NCBI RefSeq assembly: GCF_016808095.1
Contig: NC_068978.1
Coordinates: forward strand, 23,242,806 to 23,306,805
DNA: 64,000 nucleotides
Direction of reading: 5' to 3'
From: Vigna angularis
Taxonomy: Eukaryota > Streptophyta > Magnoliopsida > Fabales > Fabaceae
Below, piece after piece: positions 49,470-62,075 of this stretch. The notes beneath the pieces are model-generated. The model ran no database searches and was not told where the DNA came from. It saw nothing but the letters and a program-made list of their open reading frames with translations. Numbering within the stretch: the first letter of the stretch is position 1; each line of letters begins with the position of its first letter. Both the position numbers and the translations under genes were made by a program.

Positions 49470-52195
49470 AGTGGTAGTTAGAGCATAGGTTGAGCACGCT
49501 TCAAGAGATACGTCAATTCCATTGACGTCTGTGTTGGTTTGTTCAATTTTGAGTGATATGTTCTGTTTTCAATGTTTGTGCTCACTATTTCCATTTGATT
49601 TCGTGTTATCATTCATTGTTTCTCTATTTCTAATGTTTTCTCATGTTTGTTTTAACATTTTAATTGGTGAAATTCCTTGTTTTGGGTCATTTTCATTTTA
49701 AATCAAAATTTGTTTTGTCAAAGGTCATGTGCAAGTTTGTTGCAGTTTTAACCACTACTTTATTGAATTCTAGTGTGTTTCTATCTTGATTTTTGGTTTT
49801 GTTTTAGTTTAGAATCTTGTGTTGCCATATATCAACCAAATGAGGCAATGATATCATGATCTTGGTGATATGAGCTTAAACACCATAAATCTAATTTTAT
49901 ATTTTAATCATGCTTAAAATTTGAAATCTATTTTAAGCACTGTGAAATTCTGTTTTGATTTGTTTGGAGCAATTTCCAGCACTATTTTGATATGGTTAAG
50001 GTTGAAAAAGAGTGGTAAATGAAAAACAAGCAATGAAATGCAATTAACATAGCTTGTTTACCATAAATTCAAAAACACCTTGCTATTTTGATATTAGTCT
50101 AACTTTTCACCATGTAAATTTTCTTTGAATCTCTAGTCTGAGTTTGATTCATCCTAGCTGTTGTTTTCCATCTTGGTCTAGTATAATTACACTTCCTAGA
50201 GTCATTTTTATTGTTGCCTTATCATTTGATTCGGTTAAATTCAAATTTTGTGGTGTGGTTGATGCAAATTCTGCATAATTGAGTTATTACAGGTCATTTT
50301 TCGTATTCTTATGTTTTTGTGCTATTTGGAAGCATGAATAAGTCCAAAATGATGTTTTAAAATAGTTAGAAGAGTTCATTTGAAGTTAGAATGACCTGTG
50401 TGCAATTTGGAGTGTTGAACCATCAATTTTGGAATTGACACGGTGAATTTGAGTTGTAGTTTTGTTTTGTGCCTCATTAGAGTTCAAACAAGTGTATTTT
50501 GATGAATTAAAACTATTGAGATTGTTAGCAAAGTGTCAGAATAGCTTTTGTGCACTTCCAAACCCACCAATTTTAGGTCATTTTTCTAGTGCAGAGTTGA
50601 AAAATCAGTTTTTATTTTGATGATTTAACTTTCAATTTCGATTTGGATTGTAGCAAGAGTTGGTTCAGTATTTTAGAGTGGAAATAAATGATCAAAAGAA
50701 GTAATGCAAAGTGTTAAAAAGGCTTTAGAACTAAACAATCCAGTTTAGAGCAATCAAAATCCAAAAACACCAAAACTGGTTTTCATTTAGGCATTTCATC
50801 AAACACTCTCTGATTTTTATCAACGTGTTTTTTAAATCTTGATTTCAACCTGCATTTCATTTTCTTTGTTTGTTTAATCTGTTCTAGCACCCTTCTTAGG
50901 ATCCATTTGAGTGTCAACGTTTGTTCTACACCTATTTTTATTGCTTTTAAGCTTTTTGGCCTCCTAAGTTGTGTAATTCAAGTTAAATTATGGTGCTAAA
51001 ATGATTTTAATGGTGTTGTGAAGTTCTATTGGAGCATTTAAGTTGCAAAAACCTTCCCCTACTAAGGTAGCATCTTAGGAAGTGGAGAGGGAATTGAATT
51101 TGGAGTTCAAGTAGGTTGTCCAACAAGTTGTTTGCACATTCCAACAACATTTAAGTGTTAGGCAATTATTCAAGTGTGTTTGGGTGCCAATATCGTGGAA
51201 CCTTTGTTGTTTTAGAGTAGATTTTGCTATTTGATTAAGTGACTTGGTAAAATCCCCTTGGTGCAATTCCAAGTTCACAATTGAACTTTGTAATACCTTA
51301 ATATCATGCATTAGTGTGAAAGTGTGTGAAGGAGCTCCAAGTGTCACTTACACTTTAACTTAGCACTGTCTAACATTACCATTTGAATTTACATTTCCAT
51401 TATTGTGCTTGATTGCTTGAATGCTTTCTGTTTTAAGTCTCCATGATATTTAGGATAACATAGCATATTAGTCTAACCTTCTTTTGGTTTAGGAACATTT
51501 TAATTTGCATTTGAAAAAGCTTTTTCAAAGATTTTAACCTAGAAGATTAGGTAAAGATAATCCAAGGAAACCCTGGCTAGGAAGAACTTGGTTGTTAAGC
51601 TTGCCTATTTGTTACTCACCTCTCCTTCCTGGGAGCTACTTAGAGCAACTTTACATTTAGTTTCTCTCTAAAAATCCTTCATCTAAAATAAAAGAAAATT
51701 TTTGTGAAAATCTCTTTCACTCATAACTTCTGAAAGTTCTTCAAAAATTTGTGAAAACAAATTTGAAACACTTCACAAGTATTAGCCAATCTAGTGTAAA
51801 GGTAGTGGGAGACCTATCAATGATAGCCTGCAATTAAGGGAAGAGTTTGAACAAAAGCTTCAACAAAGAGATAAAGAGATTAGTGAGCTTAAGGATATGA
51901 TTGGTCAACTTTTGATTAATCAAAATAAAGGCAAACACAAAGTAGGGTCTTCACATAGAATAAAGGAATACCTTGGAGACATATCATTTCCTTCTAGTGA
52001 GCAAGAGCGCTATAGTAGTCATCCAAATGATGACCCTTATCAATCACCTCCTAGGAGAACCCAAAGATCTAGGGAACATTACACAAAGGGAACCTAAAAT
52101 AGACCTTTCTTCCTTCCATGGTAAAGATGATATCGAAGAATATTTGCATTGAGAGATAAAAGTAGAGAAATTGTTTGAGTGCCACCAAATAGATG
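49470..52195 (+). mobile_element. Chromovirus-like internal region, truncated in gag
   Basis: A non-coding leader of about 2.3 kb (49485-51800) is followed by gag remnants at about 51800-52195. These include a charged helical stretch (REEFEQKLQQRDKEISELKD), then, after a frame change near 52090, the gypsy-gag-like 'LSSFHGKDDIEEYLH' and 'EIKVEKLFECHQIDV' separated by a stop. Sequence breaks off at about 52195; the capsid remainder, pol and 3' LTR are missing. Confidence 0.75.
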
Positions 52196-53188
52196 TACAG
52201 TGACACTTTTATAAATAAAATTCTATATTTTAAATTTGTTAATTAATCTTATGAAAGACTTCAATTTTGGTTTTAAATATGTTAAAATACAAACAAACTT
52301 AATTTTTGTATTTGTTAAATTTTCTACTAGATTTAAATTAATATTTTAAGTTTTTTCAAATAAAACAAGATTTTAATTTTATATTAGTTAAATCTAAATT
52401 CATCTTTAACCTACTTTTTTTTCACATAATACGTAAAACTTATTTCTCCACTTTCTCCCCTCCCGTGCCTACTCCATACTTGCTCATGCCCTCCATCTTC
52501 ATCTTCGTGCAATTTCTTTTTACTTTTGCATCCAAGGGTACACATGTCATAGTCGTTGCCTCGCAGGTCTTGTCTCCCTTCTCGCGTCATTGTCGCAGCC
52601 GCTGCTCATCGCTGCTGCCGCCGCTCGCGTCATAACTGGTTGTCGTTGTCGCCACTAGCATCACCGCTGCCACTGCCGTTGTTGCTACCATCGTGTCTTT
52701 TTAGGGTTTTAGATTGTAATCATTGTCTTATAGTGATTTTTAGGGTTAATAATTTTTAGGGTTTTAGGGTTTATTCGGAGTGATTACTAATGACTTCAAT
52801 TTCTCTTTCCTATTTCTGATTTATATTATGTTATGTAAAGAATGTGATTGAATATATGGGTTCTTGATGTATTTCTTTGGTTGTGAAAATGAATTGAATT
52901 GAGGGAATGATTGTTTGTATTATATTCCAATTTCATCTTTATTGTTTATGACAACTTATATAAGAAAGATGAATATACTGGTGATTGACTGAGGTGCTAA
53001 TGAAATATATGATTGGATTTGCAATTTTGAGTGGAAAATTTAAGTTTGTTGATTCATGGTAGAGTTAAAATTTAAGTTTGTTGCTTAATAAGAGATTTAA
53101 AATTTAAGTTTGCTGAATTTAAGTCTATTGTAAAACAGACCTTAAAAGTCCAAAATAACATACTTAAAAAGCTCTTTTGCACTAGTGA
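52196..53188. repeat. AT-rich DNA with a GC-rich patch, ending in a CACTA-like terminus
   Basis: A GC-rich patch at 52480-52700 (gtcgcagccgctgctcatcg) lies in AT-rich DNA. The right edge reads CTCTTTTGCACTAGTG (53170-53185), which has the form of a CACTA right terminus. No matching left terminus was found, so this may be a truncated CACTA-like element. The phrase aaatttaagtttgttg repeats near 53040-53115. Confidence 0.35.
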
Positions 53189-53782
53189 TATATTGTATGT
53201 TGTTGTATATGGATATTGCTAACGTTGGATGTTGACGTCTGAAATAGTTATCATATTGAGTGCCTTCATTGTTCTCGGCTGGCATGTCTTTAGTTTGATG
53301 GGCAATAGGGTGCAAGTTGCCTAGGAACCAAGTTTGAGTTGTGAGATAACTTGAGAGATCTATTGACTTGTTCAATAGAAAGGAGTGGTCTAGATAGTTG
53401 GTTGTAATACGACTGAGTTTTAGGGTCTCTCTTTTGGCCGTACAATGCAAAAAAGAGATCCTCTTCTATCATATGATGCGGGAAGAGAATGAGTTCTTGT
53501 AATACCCTTGAGGGTTAGGGTTTCTCTTTCGGTCGTGTGATGCAAGAAAGGGATCATTTTCGATCATGCAATGCGAGAAGATGATGCGTTTAAGTGTCGT
53601 ACCCTCTCGCTTATGCAACATAGTGGGGAGGGGAAATATGTTTCGCTCTATAACTCCGACTCGTTGTTGAGTACAATGTTCAGTGTGAGATGCACAAAAG
53701 TTTTTACTCGTAAGACCTTGAGAAGCAAAGGAGACAAGTCTAGTGTTGTGATGGCAAGACGACTCAACCACTCTATTATGGG
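53189..53782. repeat. Diverged duplication of unknown origin
   Basis: Two diverged copies of a block of about 96 bp: ggtctctcttttggccgta to gagttcttgtaatac (about 53422-53505) and gggtttctctttcggtcgtg to cgtttaagtgtcgtac (about 53517-53603). Open frames across it have no recognisable content. Confidence 0.5.
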
Positions 53783-54302
53783 TAGTGCTATCAAAATGGG
53801 TCACCCGACCTGATCCACCACAGGTTGGTCACTTAGTGAACCAGCTCAACAATATTCACTTATTAGCAAGCTGAAAAAATTTGAATCTGACCCGACTCAC
53901 CACAAATTGGTGGATTAAACTGGTTAGTTCACTAGTTCACTTAATTAAAGTTTTTTTTCATTCCAAAAAATTAACAAATTTTTTCGAATTCAAATCTAAA
54001 TAAATTTCAACCAAAATGATGTTAAACTCCAAAGATAATTCAAAATAAAAAACATATAATAACATCCAAAATCATCTTAAACTCAAAATATAATCCAAAT
54101 GAAAGCACAAAAAGCAAAATTAGGTGGATTGGTGAGCCAACCTGATTCACCATGAGTTCAACCCGGGTAAGCCAAATTCTTAGTGGGTTGGGTTCAAAAT
54201 TGACCCATATCAAAATTTCAAATTTTTTTCCAACCCAACTTAGAACTAAACCCATGGTAGGTTGGGTTGACTCACGAGTTCCAATCCATTTTGACAACAA
54301 TA
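53783..54302. mobile_element. Non-autonomous hAT-type element with 8-bp TSD
   Basis: A 520-bp element flanked by ATTATGGG at 53775-53782 and 54303-54310. The ends are inverted: TAGTGCTATCAAAATGG at the left and, reversed, TATTGTTGTCAAAATGG at the right (14 of 17 matching). The subterminal region is rich in 'gggttgg' and 'gactcacc' words, typical of this common plant hAT group. No transposase. Confidence 0.92.
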
Positions 54303-54310
54303 ATTATGGG

Positions 54311-56831
54311 TATTGGTATTGTTGATGTTACACCACTGAAAGGAACATATCAATGGAGAGCCATTGGTTATGGTTAGGAAAGAGTTGTTGGTTACAATGG
54401 GTTGTTGGTTACAGTCACGAAAGAGCTATTGGTTATGGTAAGGAAAAAAGTTACTAGATATGATTGATTGATTGTTCTAATGTGTAGTTACGTACTATGT
54501 TAACTGTTTTTACTATGTTTTTATTATTAGCTTACTCATATTTATATTTTTTTGTATTTGTGACAATAGTAGTATATCATTTGTGTTTTATATAAGAAAA
54601 AATGTTAATTAAAATGTTTCAGTTGTTAATATAAGAGATGAAATTAACTTGTAAACTTGTAGCGAAGATTTTATAAAATTATTTTGTATTTTATTTTGAG
54701 CAGTTATTTGAATTTATGTATTTGAAGAATTTGAACTTACTTTTTTTTTTGACTATGTAATGGTTATTTTGATGTTAAATTCAGTTTTAAATATTTATTT
54801 TTAATTGCAAAAATTTTAAGTTTTAAGAGGTTTTAGTAATCAAAATTTGGATGTAAATAGGAAGCTTAATGTTATTTTCTTTACACTTTTATTCTAAAAG
54901 AAATTAGAATATCAATGGATAGAAGTTATTATGGTTGATATGTAAATATTAAGGTACTCATAAAAAAGACAATAAATCTAGGTTTCTTAATTGTGATTAA
55001 ATTACTCTGTCACATCACTCACTAAAATCATAGTTTTCTTATTTTATAGTTACTTTATGGTGGGAAGTTTCAGAAGTTTCTAAGAAATATTTTCATTTCA
55101 TTTTGTACCCAAATTCTGAAATCTCAACAAATAATAGCTATCGAAATATTGGATATTATTTTTCCACTTAAAAATTATTATTGTAAAATGAATGAACCAT
55201 GAGGAAAAATAATTTTTTAATCTATACTATAATACATTTTTATCCTGCAAAAGTTTTTAACTATATCAAACTTGACATAAAGTTTTTCAAATATTATTTC
55301 AGAAAATGTTATTTTCAAGACTAAAATTATTCTTAAAATAAACACATCAATATTGAAAGATATAATCATAATTAACAGACATGAAACAAAATATACATAA
55401 CTTTGTTATTTATAGACTTGAAACAAAAATAAAACAAGAAAAAAAAAATACAATGTTGATTAATTTTAAACAAAAGTAATGGTAATAATAATGTGATGAA
55501 CGTACATCTTCGAACAAAAGGAGTGTCAAATATTTAATTTATTTACTGTTTGCTGGCCTTGACAAATTAGTTTACCTATAAATTAATTTAAACTTTTGAA
55601 ATATTTTCATTTCATTTTTTTATTGTTTTTGTCTTAATTTTTCTAGAGGTTTGTTGAAACCTATTGATTTACTTTACCGAGAAACTCAGTAAGATTTGCG
55701 GTGAAAAAGCTAGACATTTTCAAGGGCGGCTTCGAGAAAAAACTCTTCGTATACGCAACCTAAAATGAGAGTAAAATACTTTATCTTATAAAGATACTCA
55801 AATTGTACCATTTTTTAATTTTAAAAACTATATTTTTTTTTGGTAAAAGATCCCGTTCCATACATCAATATCATATAGTTTAGTAAATAAAATAACATTT
55901 TTGTTCAGAGAAAAAAAATTAAACATGGGGTGTTCTGAATAGGGATTGTGAAATGTAGAAGTTAAAAATAAGAAAGTATAAGCGATGTTGGGATTCAATT
56001 ATTTAAGAGTATGATTGAAGTTACATTTGTCAAGATCTTAGGTAGATTTCTTTAAGATAGTTTTTAGTTCTAAAAGAAAAATAGTTAAAAATATAATAAT
56101 AAAGTAAAAGTATTGAAAAAATTAAAGAAAAATATGCATCAAAATGAAAATTAAGGTAGTGTTTAGATTGGAGAATGAAGACCTAAATATTTTTTTTGTT
56201 CGTACTTTTGTGAATTTTGTTTAATGTAGGAATTTTTTTTATGTTGAATACGGTCTTTTGGTAATTATGTTCAATTCAATTTTTTTCACGACACTCTCTA
56301 AATTATTAATTTAAGATGAACAATGCATGTCTGCATCAATTTGTGATTTATTTTAATTATTTTAATTATTTTAATTTTTTTAATAATTTTTTTAAATTTT
56401 TTTTTATTTAAAAAAATTGTCAATTGGTCAAGTTAACATTTTGTCATGTAACAATGTCAATGTTACATGTCAAGTGGATGTTAGTGTCATATGTCAAGTA
56501 AGTATTAGTGTTGTAACACCTAAATTTTAGATATCACGAAAACATAATAATTGAATTTTTATTTTTAAAACCATTAATATGTCAACTTAATTCTTGTAAT
56601 ACACATGATACAATAATAGAGGAAAAATGTATGACATGAATTCAATTTCATAATTGATATTACATTGCTTTAAAAGAATAAAAACTTATTAACAAATGAG
56701 TTAACCAAGATTCCCTTTTTCTGATCTTCCCCATCTTCTTGTTACTTCTACATAACATTCGTAACATCTGCATTATCAACTACTCACATATAACAATTAT
56801 TATACAACCATAACAATAAACACAAGTAGTA
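54311..56831. other. AT-rich intergenic DNA
   Basis: Near 54340-54460 the words ttggttatggt and gttggttac recur. The rest is AT-rich with homopolymer runs. No gene or element ends that I can support. Confidence 0.4.
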
Positions 56832-57062
56832 TGATGGAAGCAACTCTAGGCATCACACATGAAGAACACTCCAAGGATTGGAGAAGTAGCAAATTGAAGT
56901 AGGTGCAGTTGAAGTTTGGTGCACTAAAGGTGTTTGATGAAGGTTTGAAGGAAGGAATGGTTGGTGTTTGGAGCCTCTAAGCTCAGACGGTCTTCCTGCT
57001 AGGGAAGTAAGCCAGAGGAGAGTGAGAGAATAAGCACACAAGGTCTAATCCAAGAGTTTAAG
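56832..57062 (-). mobile_element. 3' part of a chromovirus-like LTR, inverted
   Basis: Starts (plus strand) TGATGGAAGCAAC and matches the reverse complement of 49262-49469 (gcatcacacatgaagaa, gtgtttggagcctctaagctc, aggtctaatcc). It could be the left end of the LTR whose other end lies at 60866-61390, with later insertions between. The sequence from 57063 to 57590 does not match the 48680 LTR and may be a variant U3 or another element. Confidence 0.7.
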
Positions 57063-57590
57063 AACCTAGGGGACGACATGGACGACACTCATCCATGTCA
57101 GCTATATATTCTCTCTCCTACCCGGACCATGCTAGTGGCTAGTGGTTAGTGGTTAGTGGCACGTGGCATAGTCTATGAGGCAGCCACTCTAGTGCATGGT
57201 ATGGAGATAAGAAAAGATGAGGCCAAGGTCACGGTCGATGAAGTTGTTGTAATAAATGCCTTTGTTCTCTTGCCTTCATAGGAGTTTGTCACTGTGGAAC
57301 ATGCATTTAAGTGCTTCGCGGCCTGACCTAGACATTTGGTGGGTATTGTATCTAACCCCCCGGTAAACACACCTACTATATACTTCTCAATTTGAAACCT
57401 TACTTCTTATTGACATCAGAACATAACCATTTTTTCATCTAACAGCAAACAAACAAAGAGAGAAGTCCTACACCGAAGAAGACTCATTTATCTAAGGACG
57501 ACTCTCTTGGTGTGTTAGACGAGCTTTGTAACATCATTGCAGATGTGCCAATGATTGTACCATGGGATTCTACTATATTTGGAAGACTAA
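57063..57590. other. Sequence between the LTR fragment and the Athila-like LTR
   Basis: Contains a possible minus-strand TATA (tatatagctgacatgg region near 57105) and repeated agtggttagtgg words. It may be the U3 of a variant chromovirus-like LTR. No gene seen. Confidence 0.3.
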
Positions 57591-59974
57591 TGAGTGCATA
57601 TTTATGCCCACATTTATGCTTTAAAATTAATTTTTTGATGAAATTCATGTTCTTGAATGATTGATTTAAAGAGGATTTGTGATGATTTGATATATTGTGT
57701 TTGGAATTAAAAGGGACTTAAAAAGTGATTTTAATTGCATAAATTATTCTTGGAAATTCTTACGTTTATTTGTGCAGCTGAAATTATAAGTTCTATTGGT
57801 CCAATTGGCAATTCAAGGCCCAAAATCAGATTTTATTTGGAAAATAATGTACAGATGGGCCAAACAGGCAGACTTTACCCTTGCACCCCCTAAAATCCCT
57901 ACATACACTCCTATTTCTGAAACAGGCCCAATATTAAGCCAAACAGTAACCCTATTCTAACTACACCTCCTAAATTTTCCTACACATACCCCTCCTAAGC
58001 CAAACTTCACCAGATCATGCCACGTGGCAGTCCACCACTAACAGATTGAACCACTCAGATGATGCCACATCACTGATCCTTGCACTCACTAGTGAACCAC
58101 TCAGAACACGCCACGTCAGTCTTGTCTTCTCTAACAGAGAAACCCTAATCCAGCCTAACCCTAGCCGTCACTGTCGTGCCACCGCCGCAAGCCCAACGCC
58201 ACTGTCGTGCCGCCGTCACCACCACGCCGCGACCTCAATTCATCTTCTCCCTTCTGGGAACCAAATCGTGCCACCATCTCCATGCCGCCGTGAAGCCGCC
58301 GCGCACTTCTCCTCCTTCATCGCGAAGTTCCCTACCATCACACAACCATCTTCTCATCCACGCTTCAACGCACACCGCTGCCACGCCGCAACATCCACCT
58401 TCATCGTGCCATTAACGGCAACGCCACCACATCGCCTCTCCACCCAAAGCCGCCAGCACCAAAGCGCGACATCCATGGCCGTCGCGACACCACGCTTCTC
58501 GCGATCCCTTTTATCGCGCCTCTGCAAAGTCGCGTCTCAACCACCTGCACTCAGAAAAATCACACAGCAAAACCCAAAACAAGAAATCGCCACTACAACC
58601 ACCGTGGCAGCTCCACAATCTCGAGCCTCTTCTCTTTTCCCCACGGCACGCAGACGACAAAAGGGGGAAGCCCTTTCCCCAAATCTGAAACCCTAATTGG
58701 GGAAGGAAGAGGGCAGCCACGTGGCGAGCTCCCATTGGGTGCGTCCTCCTCTGGTCAAAGCTGATCAATTGAGGGGCTTTCTTGCAATTTCAGGAACTCA
58801 GAAGGGGCTAAAGTGTAGATAGAGGAAATTTCAAGGCATTTGTGCAATTTTGGAAAGTCAGAAAAGCTAAAAGATAAAATTCAGTTGTTGAATTAATGTA
58901 ATTTGGGAATATCAACAGAAAATATCTTCCAAATAATGTTATAATTATCTAAATCTTTTAGTTATTTGGAAGATATAAGATAAAAGATTTTGTCAACTGA
59001 ATATTCAGAGTCCAAGCTCAATCAAGCCCTATATAAAGAGACCCAGGGGGGACTTCACTGAATTCATTCTCTCATATTCCTCTCACTTTTCTTTCATCTT
59101 GTATTCAACTCCATTCATGGAGAGCTAAGCATCTACGACTATTCTGCTGTAATTCCATGACGGATTCTGAGGTTACGTTCAGTTAATGCAATTGTTTACT
59201 TTGATTATTGATTTAAGTTGTTCTCTCTATGTCTTTAATCTCTCTATCTTGTTAAAAGTAAAGATTTTTGCATCATAATGTGTTTGAATCTACATGCATA
59301 TTGATTATATGAGTTCTAGGGTTTCTAGGTTTAATTGAGAATTTACTTTGATTTAATTTAGGAACTTTCATATAATTAAATGGTTTTTACTATCAATTGA
59401 GAATTTACTTTGGTTGATTAGTAATAATTTCAACTATAATCAATTGAGAATTTACTTTGATTGATTAACTTTTAATTTGGTTAGGAGATTTAAGAATAGA
59501 CATGATTAAACACAATAAAATTTGATTGAGAATGTACTTTGGTTGAATTTATTGTGAATAATCTAGAAAGGTTTTGCATTTGATTGAGAATTTACTTTGG
59601 TTAAATGCATGATCGCCCTCAAATTAATTAAGAATGTACTTTAATTAATTTGAAACTTAAACAATAATCAATTGAACAATTATCCGTGAATAACCGATGA
59701 TGAATCTATCTTGGAAAAACAATGGAATTAGCCTATTTCATCATAACTGCTTTTAAGTTTTTTATTTATTCTTTAAACATTCTTAAACCATTACTTTTAT
59801 TCATAAGCATTGCATAACATTCATAAGAGTCAGATATTCAAAAGCAATTCCGTGTTCATTGGGAGACGACTCAGGGTTACGTTAACCCTATCTACTTTCT
59901 TAAATACTACTTGGCAATACTGAAGTTGCCTTGAAAAGTGGTATTAATTTGATAGCTTCAACGACAGCCTATCA
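57591..59974 (+). mobile_element. 5' LTR of an Athila-like Ty3/gypsy element
   Basis: TGAGTGCATATTT to GCCTATCA, 2384 bp. The tRNA-Asp PBS TGGCGCCGTTGCCGGGGA follows at 59979-59996, which fixes orientation and the right edge. It has a GC-rich proline/serine-coding-like stretch at about 58040-58700 and a degenerate repeat at 59330-59650. The 3' LTR is not in the window. Confidence 0.88.
59330..59650 (+). repeat. Six degenerate copies of 'ttgagaatttactttggttgatt'
   Basis: The phrase (17-20 bases conserved: gagaatttactttggttga) recurs at about 59336, 59395, 59443, 59523, 59581 and 59628, spaced 47-80 bp apart, in the 3' third of the Athila-like LTR. Spacers are AT-rich and differ. Confidence 0.8.
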
Positions 59975-59978
59975 AATT

Positions 59979-59996
59979 TGGCGCCGTTGCCGGGGA
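59979..59996 (+). other. Primer-binding site, tRNA-Asp type
   Basis: TGGCGCCGTTGCCGGGGA, complementary to the 3' end of plant tRNA-Asp as I remember it, 4 bases after the LTR. Confidence 0.9.
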
Positions 59997-60041
59997 ATAC
60001 GGTTAGTATTTTAAATATTTTGATTCTTATTTTGATTTTTC

Positions 60042-60072
<31 letters not shown>

Positions 60073-60865
60073 TTTTTATCTTTATTTTTTTATTTAATGC
60101 ACATACATTTAATTTAATTTGAGTTATTTTGTAGCATTTAGTCATTCTTGTTTTAGCAAAAATCTTTGTTCTTGTTTTTATTTAGAATTTCTCTTGAGAA
60201 ATACTTGAGGCTAGTTTAACTTTGTACATTGGATTGATTTATGCTTCTAAGCTGATTTATGAATACGTTGAATTTATTTATGCTTCTAAGAAGTTGATTT
60301 ATGATTACATTGAATGAATTTATGTTTTAATATAATTTTTATAGAAAATAAATGCTTCTAGATTGTTCGTGACTGTTTTGAGTTGTTAAGTATATGCAGG
60401 TCTGTTTTTGCAGTTAGGTATGTTGTAGAAACAAACATGTTCTTACAAAACACAAGGGAATATGCCTCGGTTGTGACCATAACTAAGGTAGAAAGACCTC
60501 AATGGTATCGGTTCAGGTCACAACCGAGGCAGAAAGGTTGGCGAAAAAACAAAAAAAAAAGTAAAAACCACTTTATTGCCTCGATTCAGATCCAAACCGA
60601 GGCAATAGTGTCTAATGAATTTAATAGATTATGCAAACATTATAATGGATTAATTCATACAATTATGCAATGTGCAAAGTGTTTCAATCGATGATTAATT
60701 TGTAAACAATGAATACACATCATAGATAGTTTAAGCACATATACAGATATAATCAAGCAACAATTTTGCGATATTGTTGTGCAAGAAACTATTAAACATT
60801 TCTCTTGTCATAATAAAAAACACATGTGAGATATGGGTTCAGTTGTACATAGCTACCCCTATCAA
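59997..60865. mobile_element. Short internal fragment of the Athila-like element and unidentified repeat DNA
   Basis: T-rich leader sequence (60030-60110) follows the PBS, then AT-rich DNA. From about 60455 a block with long inverted repeats (60462-60604; see the findings) suggests another inserted element. No gag or pol is present. Confidence 0.5.
60462..60533. repeat. Perfect 16-bp inverted repeat (hairpin)
   Basis: TGCCTCGGTTGTGACC and its exact reverse complement are separated by about 37 bases. A second, shorter pair (attgcctcg/cgaggcaat) follows at about 60577-60606. Such CCTCGGTT words are typical of subterminal repeats of plant DNA transposons; no transposon ends were found. Confidence 0.85.
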
Positions 60866-61390
60866 CACATGGTATTGGCTCTCTTATTTATAGGTGATGC
60901 GGAGCCTCTATTCTTTGTCAATTTCCCTCCAAAATTTGACTACATCCAGTTGTATAAGCTAGCTAGCAATGCACATAAAAAATGCTGCTTCACATGGTTA
61001 ACCAAGTGCACACATGGAAAATGCTACTTCGCAGGAGTTGAGCACTTGAGGGTCTTGACTGGGCGCGAATAGAATCTAGAAGGCAATTCCATTTGTAATC
61101 TCTAATCCAGAAAGCAAGCCCCCAATCCGGAAGTCAACCAGATTTTCTTCCTCTCTTTGCTCTTTTGCTTCCTTTGACCAAAGAAGCTCTTTGTTGGTTA
61201 GTCCATGATCTCCTAATTTTATTGTGTCCTACAAAAGCAAAAATATACAAGTATTTAATGGTTAGAGTCCTTCTAAGGCTTAGAGGAAAACAAGAAAGAG
61301 CTTTTAAAAGTTTTTCTTCTACTTTTCTTTCTTGGCCTTAGCTTAAGTTGATACTCTTTTAAATATATTTCCCTAAATAGGTTTTCATCA
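60866..61390 (-). mobile_element. 5' part of a chromovirus-like LTR, inverted
   Basis: Matches the reverse complement of 48680-49200: it ends (plus strand) GTTTTCATCA, i.e. TGATGAAAAC on the minus strand, and includes acaagtatttaatg, tctttgctcttttgcttcc and tattggctctcttatttatag. It lacks the LTR's 3' part, which may be the fragment at 56832-57062. Its TATA-like ctataaataagag is conserved. Confidence 0.8.
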
Positions 61391-61887
61391 TACCCTTTGT
61401 AACATCCAAATATTTTAAAGGGTATTACTGATAGTAGAGACTAAATTAATTCGATATCTCATATAAACGATCAAACTTTATTTCAATTACTCCAAAGTAC
61501 AATACCAAACTTACAAACTTTAAACAATATAGTCTTCACCGTTGACATTTCAACTTTTAAATTTTACACAACATAATCTTCCCAATACAAATTTATTCTT
61601 TTTACAAAAATCCATGAAAGGTTTTCCCCGCATCTCTCTCATCTCTAAGCTTTTTCAACCACATCTGCAACATTCTCTAATCACATATAACATGAGTTAT
61701 ATGATCATAGCATAAACAAATAAGGGTAAGCCAACCATATCAAATCAATCATTAAACTTGTAATAATAATAGTTTAATCATTTATTTCTACAATTACTCA
61801 AATATCATTACCCCGATGTCATTAATTCATCATTATCAAAATCATCTTCCTCAATTTCATAAACCTTACAATTTATACTATGCTTAC

Positions 61888-62075
61888 TCACGAAGCCTTA
61901 TGGTCAGACCGCTCTCTGCCTGCTTCCTTAAGCCTCACCTGTACACTATGTCTTACTCTCTGAAGCCTTATGGTCAGACCGCTCTCTGCCTTCTTCTATA
62001 AAGCTTATGATCCAGATATTTATGTCAAAGCCTTATGGTCAGACCACTTGCTGCCTGCTTTCATTAACCTCAGGT
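61888..62075. repeat. Three copies of a 68-70 bp tandem repeat in the LTR
   Basis: gaagccttatggtcagaccg followed by ctctctgcctgcttt-like sequence occurs at about 61892, 61960 and 62029. Confidence 0.85.

Noticed and set aside
52556..52759. A GC-rich plus-strand open frame
   Set aside because: Low-complexity alanine/serine/leucine-rich frame in a GC-rich patch without a domain; not convincing.
53170..53185. A complete CACTA element ending in GCACTAGTG
   Set aside because: No matching left end or 3-bp duplication could be found; only a possible right terminus is noted.
58046..58696. A 216-codon plus-strand open frame in the Athila-like LTR
   Set aside because: It is a GC-rich, Ser/Pro/His/Ala-rich low-complexity frame within an LTR, with no domain, and other frames are equally open; likely a compositional effect.
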